DNA of 42,907 nucleotides from an uncultured Clostridia bacterium (GTDB lineage Bacteria > Bacillota > Clostridia > TANB77 > CAG-508): NCBI GenBank assembly GCA_904384205.1, contig CAJFJY010000006.1:1-42907 (forward strand). Direction: 5' to 3'. Shown one piece after another: positions 32,729 to 42,740 of this stretch (position 1 is its first letter; each line of letters starts with the position of its first letter). Position numbers and translations under genes: made by a program. Under the pieces are notes generated by a model. It was not told the origin of the DNA. It made no database searches and was given only the letters and a program-made list of their open reading frames with translations.

Positions 32729-33211
32729 CTAGTCTGTGCTATCTTTTGCATATACATATGCAGGTTCTCCTGATCCTGTTTTTTGATTTGTAATGTTTAT
32801 TGCTAATCCTAGTTTATAATTTATTATATATGAATCTTCTGTATTTGTTATTTGCAATTCTTCTAAATCTGTTGGTGTTAATAAATAATAGTCGCCTGGT
32901 GTTGAGTTATTATTTAATAATTGAGTTAATTTTTGATCACTACCTAATTCTGTAAGTTCATCTTTTATATCATCCATTGAACTATATGGTGTTCCTGGAT
33001 ATTGATTACTATTCATTATGCTTTCTTGTGTGTATCTTTCTAATGCTGCATGTTGTACCATTTCTACTTCTGATATTAATATATTTTCTTTTGCATCTTT
33101 TATGCTATCTGTTCCTGTATATACTGCAATTGATGCTAATATTAATAAAACTATTATTGTTATAACTAATGCTGCTAATGTTATTCCTTTATCATTTCTT
33201 ATTATTTTCAT
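32729..33211 (-). CDS. Type IV pilin-like (N-methylation motif) protein
   Basis: KGITLAALVITIIVLLILASIAVYTGTDSIKDAKENILISEVEMVQHAALERY; prepilin-type N-terminus. Confidence 0.8.
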   Translation of the reverse strand: MKIIRNDKGITLAALVITIIVLLILASIAVYTGTDSIKDAKENILISEVEMVQHAALERYTQESIMNSNQYPGTPYSSMDDIKDELTELGSDQKLTQLLNNNSTPGDYYLLTPTDLEELQITNTEDSYIINYKLGLAINITNQKTGSGEPAYVYAKDSTD

Positions 33212-33314
33212 TATAATATATCTCCCTTCATCTTTTCTTTTGATTACTATGTTCTTAATATATCATTTTTTTAATATAATTACAAGGTTTTAAAATAAAT
33301 TTAGTTACAGTTCG

Positions 33315-33607
33315 TTACTGGATAATGGTCTTTTAATTTATTTTATCAAAAACGTTGATATTATAATATTTTAAAGTTCTCCTGTTCATTTCATTCAAAA
33401 AGAATTCATAAGGCTTTCTCATGAGCCTCTTTCATTCAGGCTCAAAATCAAAGATTTTGCCCATGAACATTCCTCATTCGAAAGCCAAATGAATTCTAAT
33501 TTTCATTCCAATCAAGCGTATTTTCATTCCAATCAAGCGTCGAAGCTTTAAAATATTATAATAGCAACGTTTTCTTGTTTGAATTTGTTCATGATCATTA
33601 TCCAGCA
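33315..33607. repeat. Long (~290 bp) imperfect inverted-repeat element with internal 21-bp tandem duplication
   Basis: Arms ctggataatggtc / gatcattatccag and AACGTTGATATTATAATATTTTAAAG (33351-33376) / CTTTAAAATATTATAATAGCAACGTT (33546-33571), 25/26; tandem attttcattccaatcaagcgt x2 at 33499-33540. Confidence 0.8.
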
Positions 33608-33698
33608 ACAATATTTATGTAAATTTTTCCAAAACTATTTATTTTTTCTAAAATATATAGTATAATATAAGTGTGATGTTTATTTTAGGAGGATTATT

Positions 33699-34124
33699 AT
33701 GTGGCAAATTTGGTTAATAATTGCTGGAATCTTTTTTGTAGGTGAAATTTTTACAGTTGGCTTTTTACTTTTTTGGTTTGGAATTGGAGCTTTAATTGCT
33801 TTAATTACAAGTCTTATTACATCTAATGTGATTATTCAAACTGTCGTATTTTTAATTTCATCTGTTATTTTACTTTTTGCAACAAAACCATTAGTGAATA
33901 AATTTTTAAATACTGGAAAATCACTTAAAACTAATGCGTTTTCAATAGTTGGAAAAAATGCACTTGTAATTAAAGATATTGATTCTATGAAAGGTAAAGG
34001 TCAAATAAAAGTAGATTCTGAGGTTTGGTCTGCTGAAAGTGAAGATGGCGAACCTATTGAAAAAGACACTGAAGTTAATATTGTGAGAATAGATGGTGTA
34101 AAAGCTGTTGTTAGAAAAATTTAA
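33699..34124 (+). CDS. NfeD-like membrane protein
   Basis: WQIWLIIAGIFFVGEIFTVGFLLFWFGIGALIALITSLI plus OB-like C-terminus; adjacent to SPFH protein. Confidence 0.9.
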   Translation: MWQIWLIIAGIFFVGEIFTVGFLLFWFGIGALIALITSLITSNVIIQTVVFLISSVILLFATKPLVNKFLNTGKSLKTNAFSIVGKNALVIKDIDSMKGKGQIKVDSEVWSAESEDGEPIEKDTEVNIVRIDGVKAVVRKI

Positions 34125-34191
34125 TTTTACATAGTTATTAAAATTTATTTATATATATTGAAGTTTTACTTCAAAAAAGGAGGATATTTTT

Positions 34192-35091
34192 ATGTGGATT
34201 TTAATTGTTTTACTTGTTATTATCTTAATAATTGCATTTTTCTCTATTAAGATAGTTAAACAAGCAGAGGTGTATATTATAGAAAGATTAGGTAAATTCT
34301 ACAAAGTTGCAGATGCTGGTCTTACTGTAATTATTCCATTTTTTGATCATGTAAGAAGTGTTGTAAGCTTAAAACAACAAACAATGGATATTCCACCTCA
34401 AGGTGTTATTACAAAGGATAATGTTACAATTACTATAGATACAGTTGTTTTCTATCAAATAACTGACCCTGCAAAAGCTGTATATGAGATTCAAAGCTTG
34501 AAAAAAGGTATTGAATATTTAGCTATTACAACTATTCGTGATATTATCGGTAAAATGGATTTAGACGAAACATTTAGTTCAAGAGATGGTATCAATACTC
34601 AATTAAGAGTTGTATTAGATGAAGCAACTGATAGATGGGGATGTAAAATAGACAGAGTTGAAATTAAAGACATTACACCTCCTGCTGATATCAGAGATGC
34701 AATGGAAAAAGAAATGAATGCAGAAAGAAATAAAAGAGCTATGATCTTAGAAGCTGAAGCTCAAAGACAATCTGCAATTACTATTGCTGAAGGTAAAAAA
34801 CAAGCTTCAATATTAGAGGCTGATGCTGATAGAGAAGCTCAAATTAGAAGAGCTGCCGGTGAAGCTCAAGCTATTAAAGAAGTTGCAGAAGCTAAGGCAA
34901 AAGAAATTCAAATGGTTTATGATGCAATTAAAAAAGCAAACCCAGATGATAAATTAGTTCAATTAAAATCTCTTGAAGCTCTTGAAAAAGTTGCTGATGG
35001 AGAAGCTAACAAAGTATTTATTCCTTTTGAAGCAACTGGTGCTTTAGCTGGTCTTGGTAGTTTATCAGAAGTTGTTAAGGCTGAAAAATAA
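34192..35091 (+). CDS. SPFH/stomatin-like protein
   Basis: VKQAEVYIIERLGKFYKVADAGLTVIIPFFDHVRSVVSLKQQTMDIPPQGVITKDNVTITIDTVVFYQI. Confidence 0.94.
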   Translation: MWILIVLLVIILIIAFFSIKIVKQAEVYIIERLGKFYKVADAGLTVIIPFFDHVRSVVSLKQQTMDIPPQGVITKDNVTITIDTVVFYQITDPAKAVYEIQSLKKGIEYLAITTIRDIIGKMDLDETFSSRDGINTQLRVVLDEATDRWGCKIDRVEIKDITPPADIRDAMEKEMNAERNKRAMILEAEAQRQSAITIAEGKKQASILEADADREAQIRRAAGEAQAIKEVAEAKAKEIQMVYDAIKKANPDDKLVQLKSLEALEKVADGEANKVFIPFEATGALAGLGSLSEVVKAEK

Positions 35092-35203
35092 TTACAATTT
35101 TGGCGTCGCACAGTGGCGAACTTCATTTGAAATTTAATCAACGTACATGAGTACGCCTCATAAATTTCAAACTTGTTTTCCTAGCCAAAATTTAATTCTT
35201 TTT
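35089..35203. repeat. Structured intergenic repeat, copy 2 (inverted relative to 13343-13450)
   Basis: taattacaattttggcgtcgc...tttgaaatttaatcaacgtac atga gtacgcctcataaatttcaaacttgttttcctagccaaaatttaattcttttt. Confidence 0.85.
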
Positions 35204-35246
35204 CACCCAGATTAGTGCCTTAAGAATAATATCAAATGATATTTTT

Positions 35247-35276
35247 AAAACGAAGGATTTAAATTTCCTTCGTTTT
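35247..35276 (+). terminator. Rho-independent terminator downstream of SPFH gene
   Basis: AAAACGAAGGA / TCCTTCGTTTT followed by T-run. Confidence 0.85.
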
Positions 35277-35302
35277 TTTGTTTTTTATGTTACATTATTA
35301 AT

Positions 35303-36184
35303 CTATTTTATATATATTGATGGATCTATTGCTACAGAATCTTTTAATATTTCAAAGTGTAAGTGTGATTCATCTGCTATTTCGAAAGCAGCTGTATTTC
35401 CAACAGTTCCTAAAGCCTGTCCTTTTTCTACTTTTTCTCCTTCAACAACAAATTCAGAAGTTAATAAATTTGAATAAACTGTTTCATATCCTCCTGTATG
35501 TTCAACAACAATAGTTAATCCATATCTAGGATCATTTTTTATTGATTTTACTGTTCCTGCTTCTGCAGAATTTACAACTGTAGTTTTATCTGCTTTTATA
35601 TCTATTCCTGTATGAGTAGTCCATTCCTCTAATGTGTTTGAATAAATTAAATTATCTTTTGCGAATTCTTTTACAATTTCTCCCTCTACTGGTTTTTGAA
35701 AAGATAATTCTTGATTTTCTTCACTTTTTGCAGATGTTTCCTGAGAGTAATTAGTTGTTTGTTTATTGGCATTATTAACTTGCTCATTTACAGTAGATGT
35801 CTTTGTTGTATTGTTTGTGCTTGTATTATTTGTATTTACCTCATTTGTGCTTTCTGAACTGCTATTTGTATTAGCTGTGGTATTTGTCTCATTGCTATTT
35901 ACAGTATTTGCATTATTTAATTCATTTGCAACTTCATTAATACTTCTTCCTATTTCTGAACTTGCACTTTCTGTTGTCTCATTATTTTCGTTATTGTTTA
36001 CTATATTTGCAATTTGCTCACTACTTAAAGATTCACTCCTTACTTTATCATTTAAGCTTTTACTATATGCCAAAAGACCTATTACGATAACAGCTAAAAC
36101 TCCAATTCCTATTGTAATATACTTGATGATTTTTGCCCCTATGTCATCATCTATAACACTTTTTTCTCTTCTTCCTCTATTCAT
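35303..36184 (-). CDS. M23 (LytM) peptidase-domain membrane protein, SpoIIQ-like
   Basis: One N-terminal TM, S/T/N-rich linker, HTGIDIKA...HLHFEI M23 metal-binding residues; immediately downstream of spoIID. Confidence 0.85.
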   Translation of the reverse strand: MNRGRREKSVIDDDIGAKIIKYITIGIGVLAVIVIGLLAYSKSLNDKVRSESLSSEQIANIVNNNENNETTESASSEIGRSINEVANELNNANTVNSNETNTTANTNSSSESTNEVNTNNTSTNNTTKTSTVNEQVNNANKQTTNYSQETSAKSEENQELSFQKPVEGEIVKEFAKDNLIYSNTLEEWTTHTGIDIKADKTTVVNSAEAGTVKSIKNDPRYGLTIVVEHTGGYETVYSNLLTSEFVVEGEKVEKGQALGTVGNTAAFEIADESHLHFEILKDSVAIDPSIYIK

Positions 36185-36261
36185 AAAATCCTCCTTTGAA
36201 ATAATTTATTATAATTATTTCCTAATTTTAGAAATTTATACATTAATTTGTAAAAAAGGAT

Positions 36262-37299
36262 TTATATTGAATTCACTTCTTTTATTTCAACATTAGTATA
36301 AAAATGATGAATTATATCTTCATAGGTGCTCCCCTGTTTAGCCATACTATCGGCTCCTGTTTGACTCATCCCTACTCCATGACCATATCCTTTAACTGTA
36401 AACTTTACATTTCCATTTTCTTGAGTTATTTCAAAATTTGTTGACCTTAATCCAAAAATACTTCTTGTTTCTACTCCTGAAATTTCATGATTACCAAATT
36501 TCACTGTTTTTACTCTTCCACTTTCTGTATGTTCTTTTATTTGTATATCCTCTGGATTTGAAAAATCTATTGAAATGTCAGAATATTTTTGTTTTAATTT
36601 TTCAATTAAATCAGCTTGTGACAAAGTTACTTCAGATGCATATTGTGTATATCCTTCTTCTCCTGCAGTTTCTACTGTTTGTAAATATGGATATCCTGTG
36701 CCTCCCCATACATTTACAGGAATTTCCGTTGTTCCTCCACTATTTGAGTGAAAAAATGCATTAATTGGTTCATTGTTATATGTTATTATGAGTCCTTGTG
36801 TGCTATTTACAGCTTCAACAATTTTATTCCAATTGCTTTCTCTTAAATTCTCATCCCATCTTGCTAATCTATTTGCTTTTGAAATCCATGCTTGACAACA
36901 CGCTGAATCATCACATATATCAGCATTATCATGTTTCTTATTATTTACTTTATATATAGTATATGTCCTTGCAACAACTGCTTGTGCTTTTAATGCTTCT
37001 AACTCAAAATCTGCTGGCATTTCAGCTGATACGACATTACATAAATAATCATCTAGGTTTACTTCCTCTACTTGCCCAGTATCTTTATGCAATAATTTGA
37101 TTGTTCCATATTTATTATAATTATATTTTTCAATTGTTGATGTGGCAGTCTGGTTTTGAGTTTCTCCTGATGAATTTGCACTATTTTGATTTCCTTCACT
37201 TGTTCCTGCAGAAACTTCTTTTCCGTTTTTTGTAAATAATGCTGGAAGAATGAAACATAGTAATATAAAACAGATTATGTATAAACTAATTTTTTTCAT
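36262..37299 (-). CDS. spoIID: Stage II sporulation protein D
   Basis: VNLDDYLCNVVSAEMPADFELEALKAQAVVARTYTIYKV; TTEIPVNVWGGTGYPYLQ; GYGHGVGMSQTGADSMAKQG. Confidence 0.95.
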   Translation of the reverse strand: MKKISLYIICFILLCFILPALFTKNGKEVSAGTSEGNQNSANSSGETQNQTATSTIEKYNYNKYGTIKLLHKDTGQVEEVNLDDYLCNVVSAEMPADFELEALKAQAVVARTYTIYKVNNKKHDNADICDDSACCQAWISKANRLARWDENLRESNWNKIVEAVNSTQGLIITYNNEPINAFFHSNSGGTTEIPVNVWGGTGYPYLQTVETAGEEGYTQYASEVTLSQADLIEKLKQKYSDISIDFSNPEDIQIKEHTESGRVKTVKFGNHEISGVETRSIFGLRSTNFEITQENGNVKFTVKGYGHGVGMSQTGADSMAKQGSTYEDIIHHFYTNVEIKEVNSI

Positions 37300-37321
37300 C
37301 TACTCAAAAATCCTTTCTAGC

Positions 37322-38056
37322 CTAAATCCCTTTTTGTACTAATTTGTTTCTCATTTTTTCTAGTACTTTCTTTTCTATTCTTGACACTTGTACTTGGCTG
37401 ATTCCCAAAATTTTTGCTATTTGTGATTGGGTTTTTTCTTTATAATATCGAAGCAATATTACTTCTTTATCTTTATCTTCTAATCCTTTTATTAAGTCTT
37501 TTATTACTATTTTATTTGTTATTAATTCTTGTTCATCTTTTTGTGTTGAAATTTTGTCTACAATACTTATTGTTTTTTCTCCTTTATCAGCAAATACTTT
37601 ATTTTCTATAGATTCTACTGGTCTTGCTGATTCTATCGCTATATTTATATCTTCTTTTGATACCTTTAATATTTTTGACATTTCTTCTATTGTTATTTCT
37701 TTCCCTTTTTTTATTAAATATTCTTTTTGCAATTCTCTGATTTTTATATACAATTCTTTTATGCTTCTACTTACTTTTACTGGTCCATCATCTCTTATAT
37801 GCTTTTTTATTTCTCCTAATATATATGGTACTGTGTATGTTGATAATTTAACATCAAAGCTTGTGTCAAATCTTTTTATTGATTTTATAAAGCCTATACA
37901 ACCTATTTGATATAAATCTTCTAACTCATATCCTCTATTGGCAAATCTTTTTACTATACTCCATATTAGACCATTGTTTTGTCTAATTAGTCTATCTAAT
38001 TCAAATCGGTCTCCTTCTTGCGCTCTTTTTATCGAATTATTATCATTTTCAAACAT
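37322..38056 (-). CDS. sigF: RNA polymerase sporulation sigma factor SigF
   Basis: DLYQIGCIGFIKSIKRFDTSFDVKLSTYTVPYILGEIKKHIRDDGPVKVSRSIKEL; downstream of spoIIAB. Confidence 0.94.
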   Translation of the reverse strand: MFENDNNSIKRAQEGDRFELDRLIRQNNGLIWSIVKRFANRGYELEDLYQIGCIGFIKSIKRFDTSFDVKLSTYTVPYILGEIKKHIRDDGPVKVSRSIKELYIKIRELQKEYLIKKGKEITIEEMSKILKVSKEDINIAIESARPVESIENKVFADKGEKTISIVDKISTQKDEQELITNKIVIKDLIKGLEDKDKEVILLRYYKEKTQSQIAKILGISQVQVSRIEKKVLEKMRNKLVQKGI

Positions 38057-38070
38057 AACTTTACCCCTGT

Positions 38071-38553
38071 TTATTCTTTAGTAAGAAATTCGAAACTTTC
38101 TTCTTTTTCTGTATTTTCATCTTCTTTCTTTATCTTTTTTGACATTGTAACTCTTGTTCCTAATCCTACAATTGATTCAACTTTTACATTATCCATAAAG
38201 CTTTCCATAATCGTGAATCCCATTCCTGATCTTTCTAAGTTTGGTTTTGTTGTATATAGTGGTTCTTTTGCTGCTTCTATATTTTCTATTCCTTTTCCGT
38301 GATCTGAAATTTCAATTATAATTTCATTTTCTTTTAGTTGTGCAGACATTCTTACTATTCCTATTCTATTTTCATATGCATGTATTATGCAGTTTGTGAC
38401 AGCTTCTGATACTGCTGTTTTTATGTCTGCAAGTTCTTCAATTGTTGGGTCTAATTGTGAAGCAAATGCCGCTATTGTGATTCTTGCAAATGCTTCATTA
38501 GATGATTTACTTATAAATTCTAGTTTCATCTCATTTTCAAATTGTTCTTTCAT
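38071..38553 (-). CDS. spoIIAB: Anti-sigma F factor SpoIIAB
   Basis: [56 protein letters not shown]. Confidence 0.95.
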   Translation of the reverse strand: MKEQFENEMKLEFISKSSNEAFARITIAAFASQLDPTIEELADIKTAVSEAVTNCIIHAYENRIGIVRMSAQLKENEIIIEISDHGKGIENIEAAKEPLYTTKPNLERSGMGFTIMESFMDNVKVESIVGLGTRVTMSKKIKKEDENTEKEESFEFLTKE

Positions 38554-38580
38554 AATTGTTTTCTTCCTCCCTTTTTATTT

Positions 38581-38617
38581 ATCTATTAGGAAAGTCATAC
38601 TGACTTTCTTAATAGAT
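38581..38617. repeat. Stem-loop in the spoIIAA-spoIIAB intergenic gap
   Basis: ATCTATTAGGAAAGTCA tac TGACTTTCTTAATAGAT (16/17 paired). Confidence 0.8.
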
Positions 38618-38704
38618 ATATAATGCACATAAATTTATTTCATAAATTTAGCGCAGAACAAATTCACGGAAAGCCAAAAATAGATGTTAAAGTCCATTAT
38701 AATC

Positions 38705-39046
38705 TTAAGGCTTTCCTATTTGTTCTCTATTTTCATTTATTTCGACTACAGGTATTATTTTCAAAATTCCGCTCATTTCAAATATTTTTTTAACATTTTG
38801 AGTTAAGTTTGTTAATTCTAATTTTCCTCCTAACATATTGACAAATTTATACCTGCCTATGATTAGTCCTATTCCTGCACTATCCATGAAAGTAACACTA
38901 TCAAAATCAAATACAACTCTTTTAGGCATATATCTTTCAATTTCATAATCAGCCCTCCTTCTTATCTTTCGTACTGTATAATCATCAATTTCTTCTGAGA
39001 TTTTAAATATTAACAGTTTGTCCTTTTCATAAAATTTTGTTTCCAT
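38705..39046 (-). CDS. spoIIAA: Anti-sigma F factor antagonist SpoIIAA
   Basis: VVFDFDSVTFMDSAGIGLIIGRYKFVNMLGGKLELTNL, STAS phosphorylation motif DSAGIG. Confidence 0.94.
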   Translation of the reverse strand: METKFYEKDKLLIFKISEEIDDYTVRKIRRRADYEIERYMPKRVVFDFDSVTFMDSAGIGLIIGRYKFVNMLGGKLELTNLTQNVKKIFEMSGILKIIPVVEINENREQIGKP

Positions 39047-39205
39047 TTTATTATCATTCCTTTCTTTTTGTTGTTGTTTAACGAAACAAATTTAAAGCTT
39101 TTTTAATAGATATTTTAATTTGATGATATTTAAATTTCTCTTCTCTTTTATGGTATTTATTATAAAACTTTTTCCAATATTTTCCAAGAGTAAAAAATAA
39201 GAAGT

Positions 39206-39235
39206 TTTGTCGAAATTGAAGAAGTTTTCGACAAA
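39206..39235. promoter_or_regulatory. Two inverted perfect Spo0A-box motifs upstream of spoIIAA
   Basis: TTTGTCGAA (39206-39214) and TTCGACAAA (39227-39235), 21 bp centre to centre. Confidence 0.75.
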
Positions 39236-39279
39236 TAATTATTTTTGATTTAAAATTATTCAAATATTTATACAAAAAA

Positions 39280-39324
39280 AATAACCCCCAATTATTAAAC
39301 TTCTGTATAATAATTGGAGTTATT
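39280..39324 (-). terminator. Rho-independent terminator downstream of flavodoxin-like gene
   Basis: Minus strand AATAACTCCAATTATT...AATAATTGGGGGTTATTTTTTTT. Confidence 0.85.
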
Positions 39325-39343
39325 CTTACTTGTCTTATGCATA

Positions 39344-39817
39344 TTATTTAATTTTTTCTAACATTGGTTTTATATTTTCCTCTGAAACATAATTTGCACC
39401 ATTTTTAAATAATTCAATTAGTTCGGTATTATTTGGATTTTGCTTTTCTAAAACTTTGCCTACCATTTGTACTATTTTTTTCTTTATACCTTTCAACTTT
39501 GCATAGTCGATTCCACCTCTTAAATAAAATAATGGTATATTAACATTATTTGCTGTTTTTAGTTCTTCAATATATTTTGAATCTGGAGGATAAGCACCTA
39601 CTACACCACAATATTTTATATTGTATTTATTCTTTACTTTTTTAAATCCCGATATTATTCCTGCACATATCCATCCTAAATAAATAATTTCATCATTATT
39701 ATTTAAATTATGCTTAGCTTCTTTTTCTGAATAGCATGGAATATTCAATTTTTCTGATAACATTTTTGCATATTGAAATGTATGACCAGTATTTGTTTTA
39801 TAAATTATCGCCTTCAT
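39344..39817 (-). CDS. Flavodoxin-like domain protein
   Basis: MKAIIYKTNTGHTFQYAKMLSEKL; DEIIYLGWICAGIISGFKKVKNKY. Confidence 0.75.
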   Translation of the reverse strand: MKAIIYKTNTGHTFQYAKMLSEKLNIPCYSEKEAKHNLNNNDEIIYLGWICAGIISGFKKVKNKYNIKYCGVVGAYPPDSKYIEELKTANNVNIPLFYLRGGIDYAKLKGIKKKIVQMVGKVLEKQNPNNTELIELFKNGANYVSEENIKPMLEKIK

Positions 39818-39899
39818 TTTATCCCCTCCAAATTCATTATTAAATTTTTTCTTTATAATATCAAACTAATTATTTTTTTGCAACACAATAATTTTTCTT

Positions 39900-40595
39900 T
39901 TAGTTTTCTTGCAAAATTTTGTCAGCTTCGTTTTTTGTTAAATATTCATATTTTATCATTTTTTCAATTACTTGTTTTTGTCTTTGTTTTGCTAAATCCG
40001 CATTTACATTTGGTGCATATACAGATGGTGCATTTGGTATTCCTGCAAGCATAATCCATTCACCATCTGTAAGCTCATCTAAATCTTTCTCAAAATACCC
40101 TTTTGCTGCATCTTTTATGTTATAATACCCATCTCCAAAATATAATGTATTTATGTATATTTCTAAAATTTCGTCTTTATTATAATTCTTTTCGATTTCA
40201 AATGCTATAAATACTTCTGCGATTTTCCTTGTTATTTTCTTTTCTTGTGTAAAATACTCATTTTTGGCTATTTGTTGAGTTATTGTACTTCCTCCTTCTA
40301 CAAAACTCATTGCTTTAATATCATTTATCAAAGCTCTTCCTATTGCTATTATATCTATTCCATTATGTTTATAAAATCTATGATCCTCTACTGAAATCAC
40401 TGCATTTAAATATATTTGTGGCAATTCTGATAAACTAACATAGTTTTCTTTTGATTTTATTTCTTCTACTTTTTGATCTAATGGTATTTCTTCTATTGCC
40501 TCTTTATACATATTATAGCCATTACCTACTGCTAATAATCCTATACTAATTATTACTAATGATACTAATAACATTATTTTTAAAAAAGTTTTCAT
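39900..40595 (-). CDS. Monofunctional GT51 peptidoglycan glycosyltransferase
   Basis: AVISVEDHRFYKHNGID, EGGSTITQQIAKNEYFTQEKKITRKIAEVFIAFEIEKNYNKDEILEIYINTLYFGDGYYNI. Confidence 0.94.
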   Translation of the reverse strand: MKTFLKIMLLVSLVIISIGLLAVGNGYNMYKEAIEEIPLDQKVEEIKSKENYVSLSELPQIYLNAVISVEDHRFYKHNGIDIIAIGRALINDIKAMSFVEGGSTITQQIAKNEYFTQEKKITRKIAEVFIAFEIEKNYNKDEILEIYINTLYFGDGYYNIKDAAKGYFEKDLDELTDGEWIMLAGIPNAPSVYAPNVNADLAKQRQKQVIEKMIKYEYLTKNEADKILQEN

Positions 40596-40667
40596 CTATT
40601 GCCACCTCTTTTCCTATACATTTTTTGCTATTTTTCATGCTTTGATTATATATCGCAATTATTTTAA

Positions 40668-42740
40668 TCATCTAATATCCTCTTTGATTATATTTTTACT
40701 TCCGAAATATGTTGCTAGGAAATATGCTCCATATACTACTCCCATTACTATTATTGTAGCTATTATTGATGGTATTAAATCTTCTTCAGATGCTAAACCT
40801 GCCATCATTGAAATTAAGAATTTAATTCCAAATATTGAATGTATTATTGCAAGTATTAAAGGCATTAAAAAGAATATTCCTATTTGTCTAAATAATGATT
40901 GATTTATCATCTTTTCATCTACGCCTATTTTTCTTAATATCATATATCTTTGTCTATTATCTGAACTTTCTGTTAATTGTTTTAGAGCTAAAATTGCTGA
41001 GCTTGCAATTAAGAATATTATTCCTAAATATATTGCTATAAATGTTACTATTGTTGCTAATCCAACACTAGATTCTATAATTGACGTTCTTGTCATTCCA
41101 TCTAAAGTTATTCCTTTTGCAATTAAATTTTTATAAAGCTCTGAGTTTTGGGAATCTTTAAACTCATTTTCTATTCTTTCTTTTTCTTCTTCTGTATTTG
41201 CATTATAGTTTGCTGCCAAGAATTTTTCTTCAATCATATTGTCTGTAAGATTACAATTGTCTGGTACTAAAATTATTCCTGCATTTACATGACTTGTTGA
41301 CATATATATAAATCCGCTTTTACATTCTTGATATTTAGGAGAATATTCTTTACCTCCAATATTTATTTTTGTATTCAACTTCAATGCTTCATTTCTGATT
41401 TCTGTCATACTATCAAAATCACACAACATGATGTATTCATCATCATTTAAAGAATATTGTTCTTCTCCATATAATCTTGCTATTTTATTATAATCAGAAA
41501 CTTTCACTATCATTTCAGCAGATTCATAATTTAACATTGAAAACATTGATTTTGCTTTATCAATATATTCTCCTAATGTTTTTTCCATTGTAAGTTCATT
41601 TGTTGCATATATTGGTATTTCTATTACATCTTTTAAATTATTCATATTAAATCCATTATTTGTTAAGGTCTCTTGTAATGAAATTTTAGAATCTGCAATT
41701 GCTTCATCTGTCAATTTTTCAATATCTGGCAAATTTGCTGTTTTGTATAAATTCAAATCTACTGGTGTCATCTCTAATAAATCTTTTTGCATTGTATTTC
41801 TTAATGATAATGCAAATGATAATATTGTAATTGTCATAAATAGCATTAAACATATTACACTCATACTTATTACTGTTGTATTTATTTTGTTGTTTAATTG
41901 CCTTAAGACAAACATATTTGTTCCTTTTAAATAAATCTTTTTACTTGATTGTACCATTCTTAATACAAATCCAGATAGTGACCAAAATACTAATATTGTT
42001 CCTATTATTCCCATTATGATGATTGGTAACATATCTGCCGCTTCTCTTATTGTATTTGCCCCTGTTGTTACTTTATAATATGCATATCCTAAGATTACTA
42101 CTGCAATTATAAATATTATTATTGATAATACTGGATTTTTTATTTTTACTTTTTCATTTTTCTTTGTTGCATTTATTAGATTTATTAATTTGTATCTTGA
42201 AATTGTAAATGTATTAAGTATTATTACTGCTATGTACATTATTGCAAAATATATAATTGTTTTTACACATGCTTCACTTGAAAATACAAATTGATAATTA
42301 GTCATGTCTGCTTCAAATAATTTGGCAACTAATACTGACATAAATTGCGAACCAAATACACCTACAACTAGACCTACAATAAGTGATATGATTCCTACAA
42401 ATATAGTTTCTATTACGATTATTTTTGATACTTGTCTTCTTCCCATTCCTAGTGTCATATATATACCAAATTCTCTTTTTCTTCTATTTATCAAGAAATT
42501 ATTTGCATAAACTATTAATATTCCCAAAATTACTGCTACAAATACAGATACCATACCAAGCATACTTACCATAAGTTCAATCATGTCTCTTGTTGATTGT
42601 GATACTTCTAACATTGCTTCTTGACTATCAATCGAATTAAACATATAAAATATGCTGACTCCTAAAACTAATGTTAAAAAATATATTGCATAATCTTTAA
42701 AGCTTTTTTTCATATTTTTTAAAGCTAATTTAAATAACAT
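40668..42740 (-). CDS. FtsX/BceB-type ABC transporter permease
   Basis: LALKNMKKSFKDYAIYFLTLVLGVSIFYMFNSI, RRKREFGIYMTLGMGRRQVSKII; about 10 TM segments. Confidence 0.92.
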   Translation of the reverse strand: MLFKLALKNMKKSFKDYAIYFLTLVLGVSIFYMFNSIDSQEAMLEVSQSTRDMIELMVSMLGMVSVFVAVILGILIVYANNFLINRRKREFGIYMTLGMGRRQVSKIIVIETIFVGIISLIVGLVVGVFGSQFMSVLVAKLFEADMTNYQFVFSSEACVKTIIYFAIMYIAVIILNTFTISRYKLINLINATKKNEKVKIKNPVLSIIIFIIAVVILGYAYYKVTTGANTIREAADMLPIIIMGIIGTILVFWSLSGFVLRMVQSSKKIYLKGTNMFVLRQLNNKINTTVISMSVICLMLFMTITILSFALSLRNTMQKDLLEMTPVDLNLYKTANLPDIEKLTDEAIADSKISLQETLTNNGFNMNNLKDVIEIPIYATNELTMEKTLGEYIDKAKSMFSMLNYESAEMIVKVSDYNKIARLYGEEQYSLNDDEYIMLCDFDSMTEIRNEALKLNTKINIGGKEYSPKYQECKSGFIYMSTSHVNAGIILVPDNCNLTDNMIEEKFLAANYNANTEEEKERIENEFKDSQNSELYKNLIAKGITLDGMTRTSIIESSVGLATIVTFIAIYLGIIFLIASSAILALKQLTESSDNRQRYMILRKIGVDEKMINQSLFRQIGIFFLMPLILAIIHSIFGIKFLISMMAGLASEEDLIPSIIATIIVMGVVYGAYFLATYFGSKNIIKEDIR

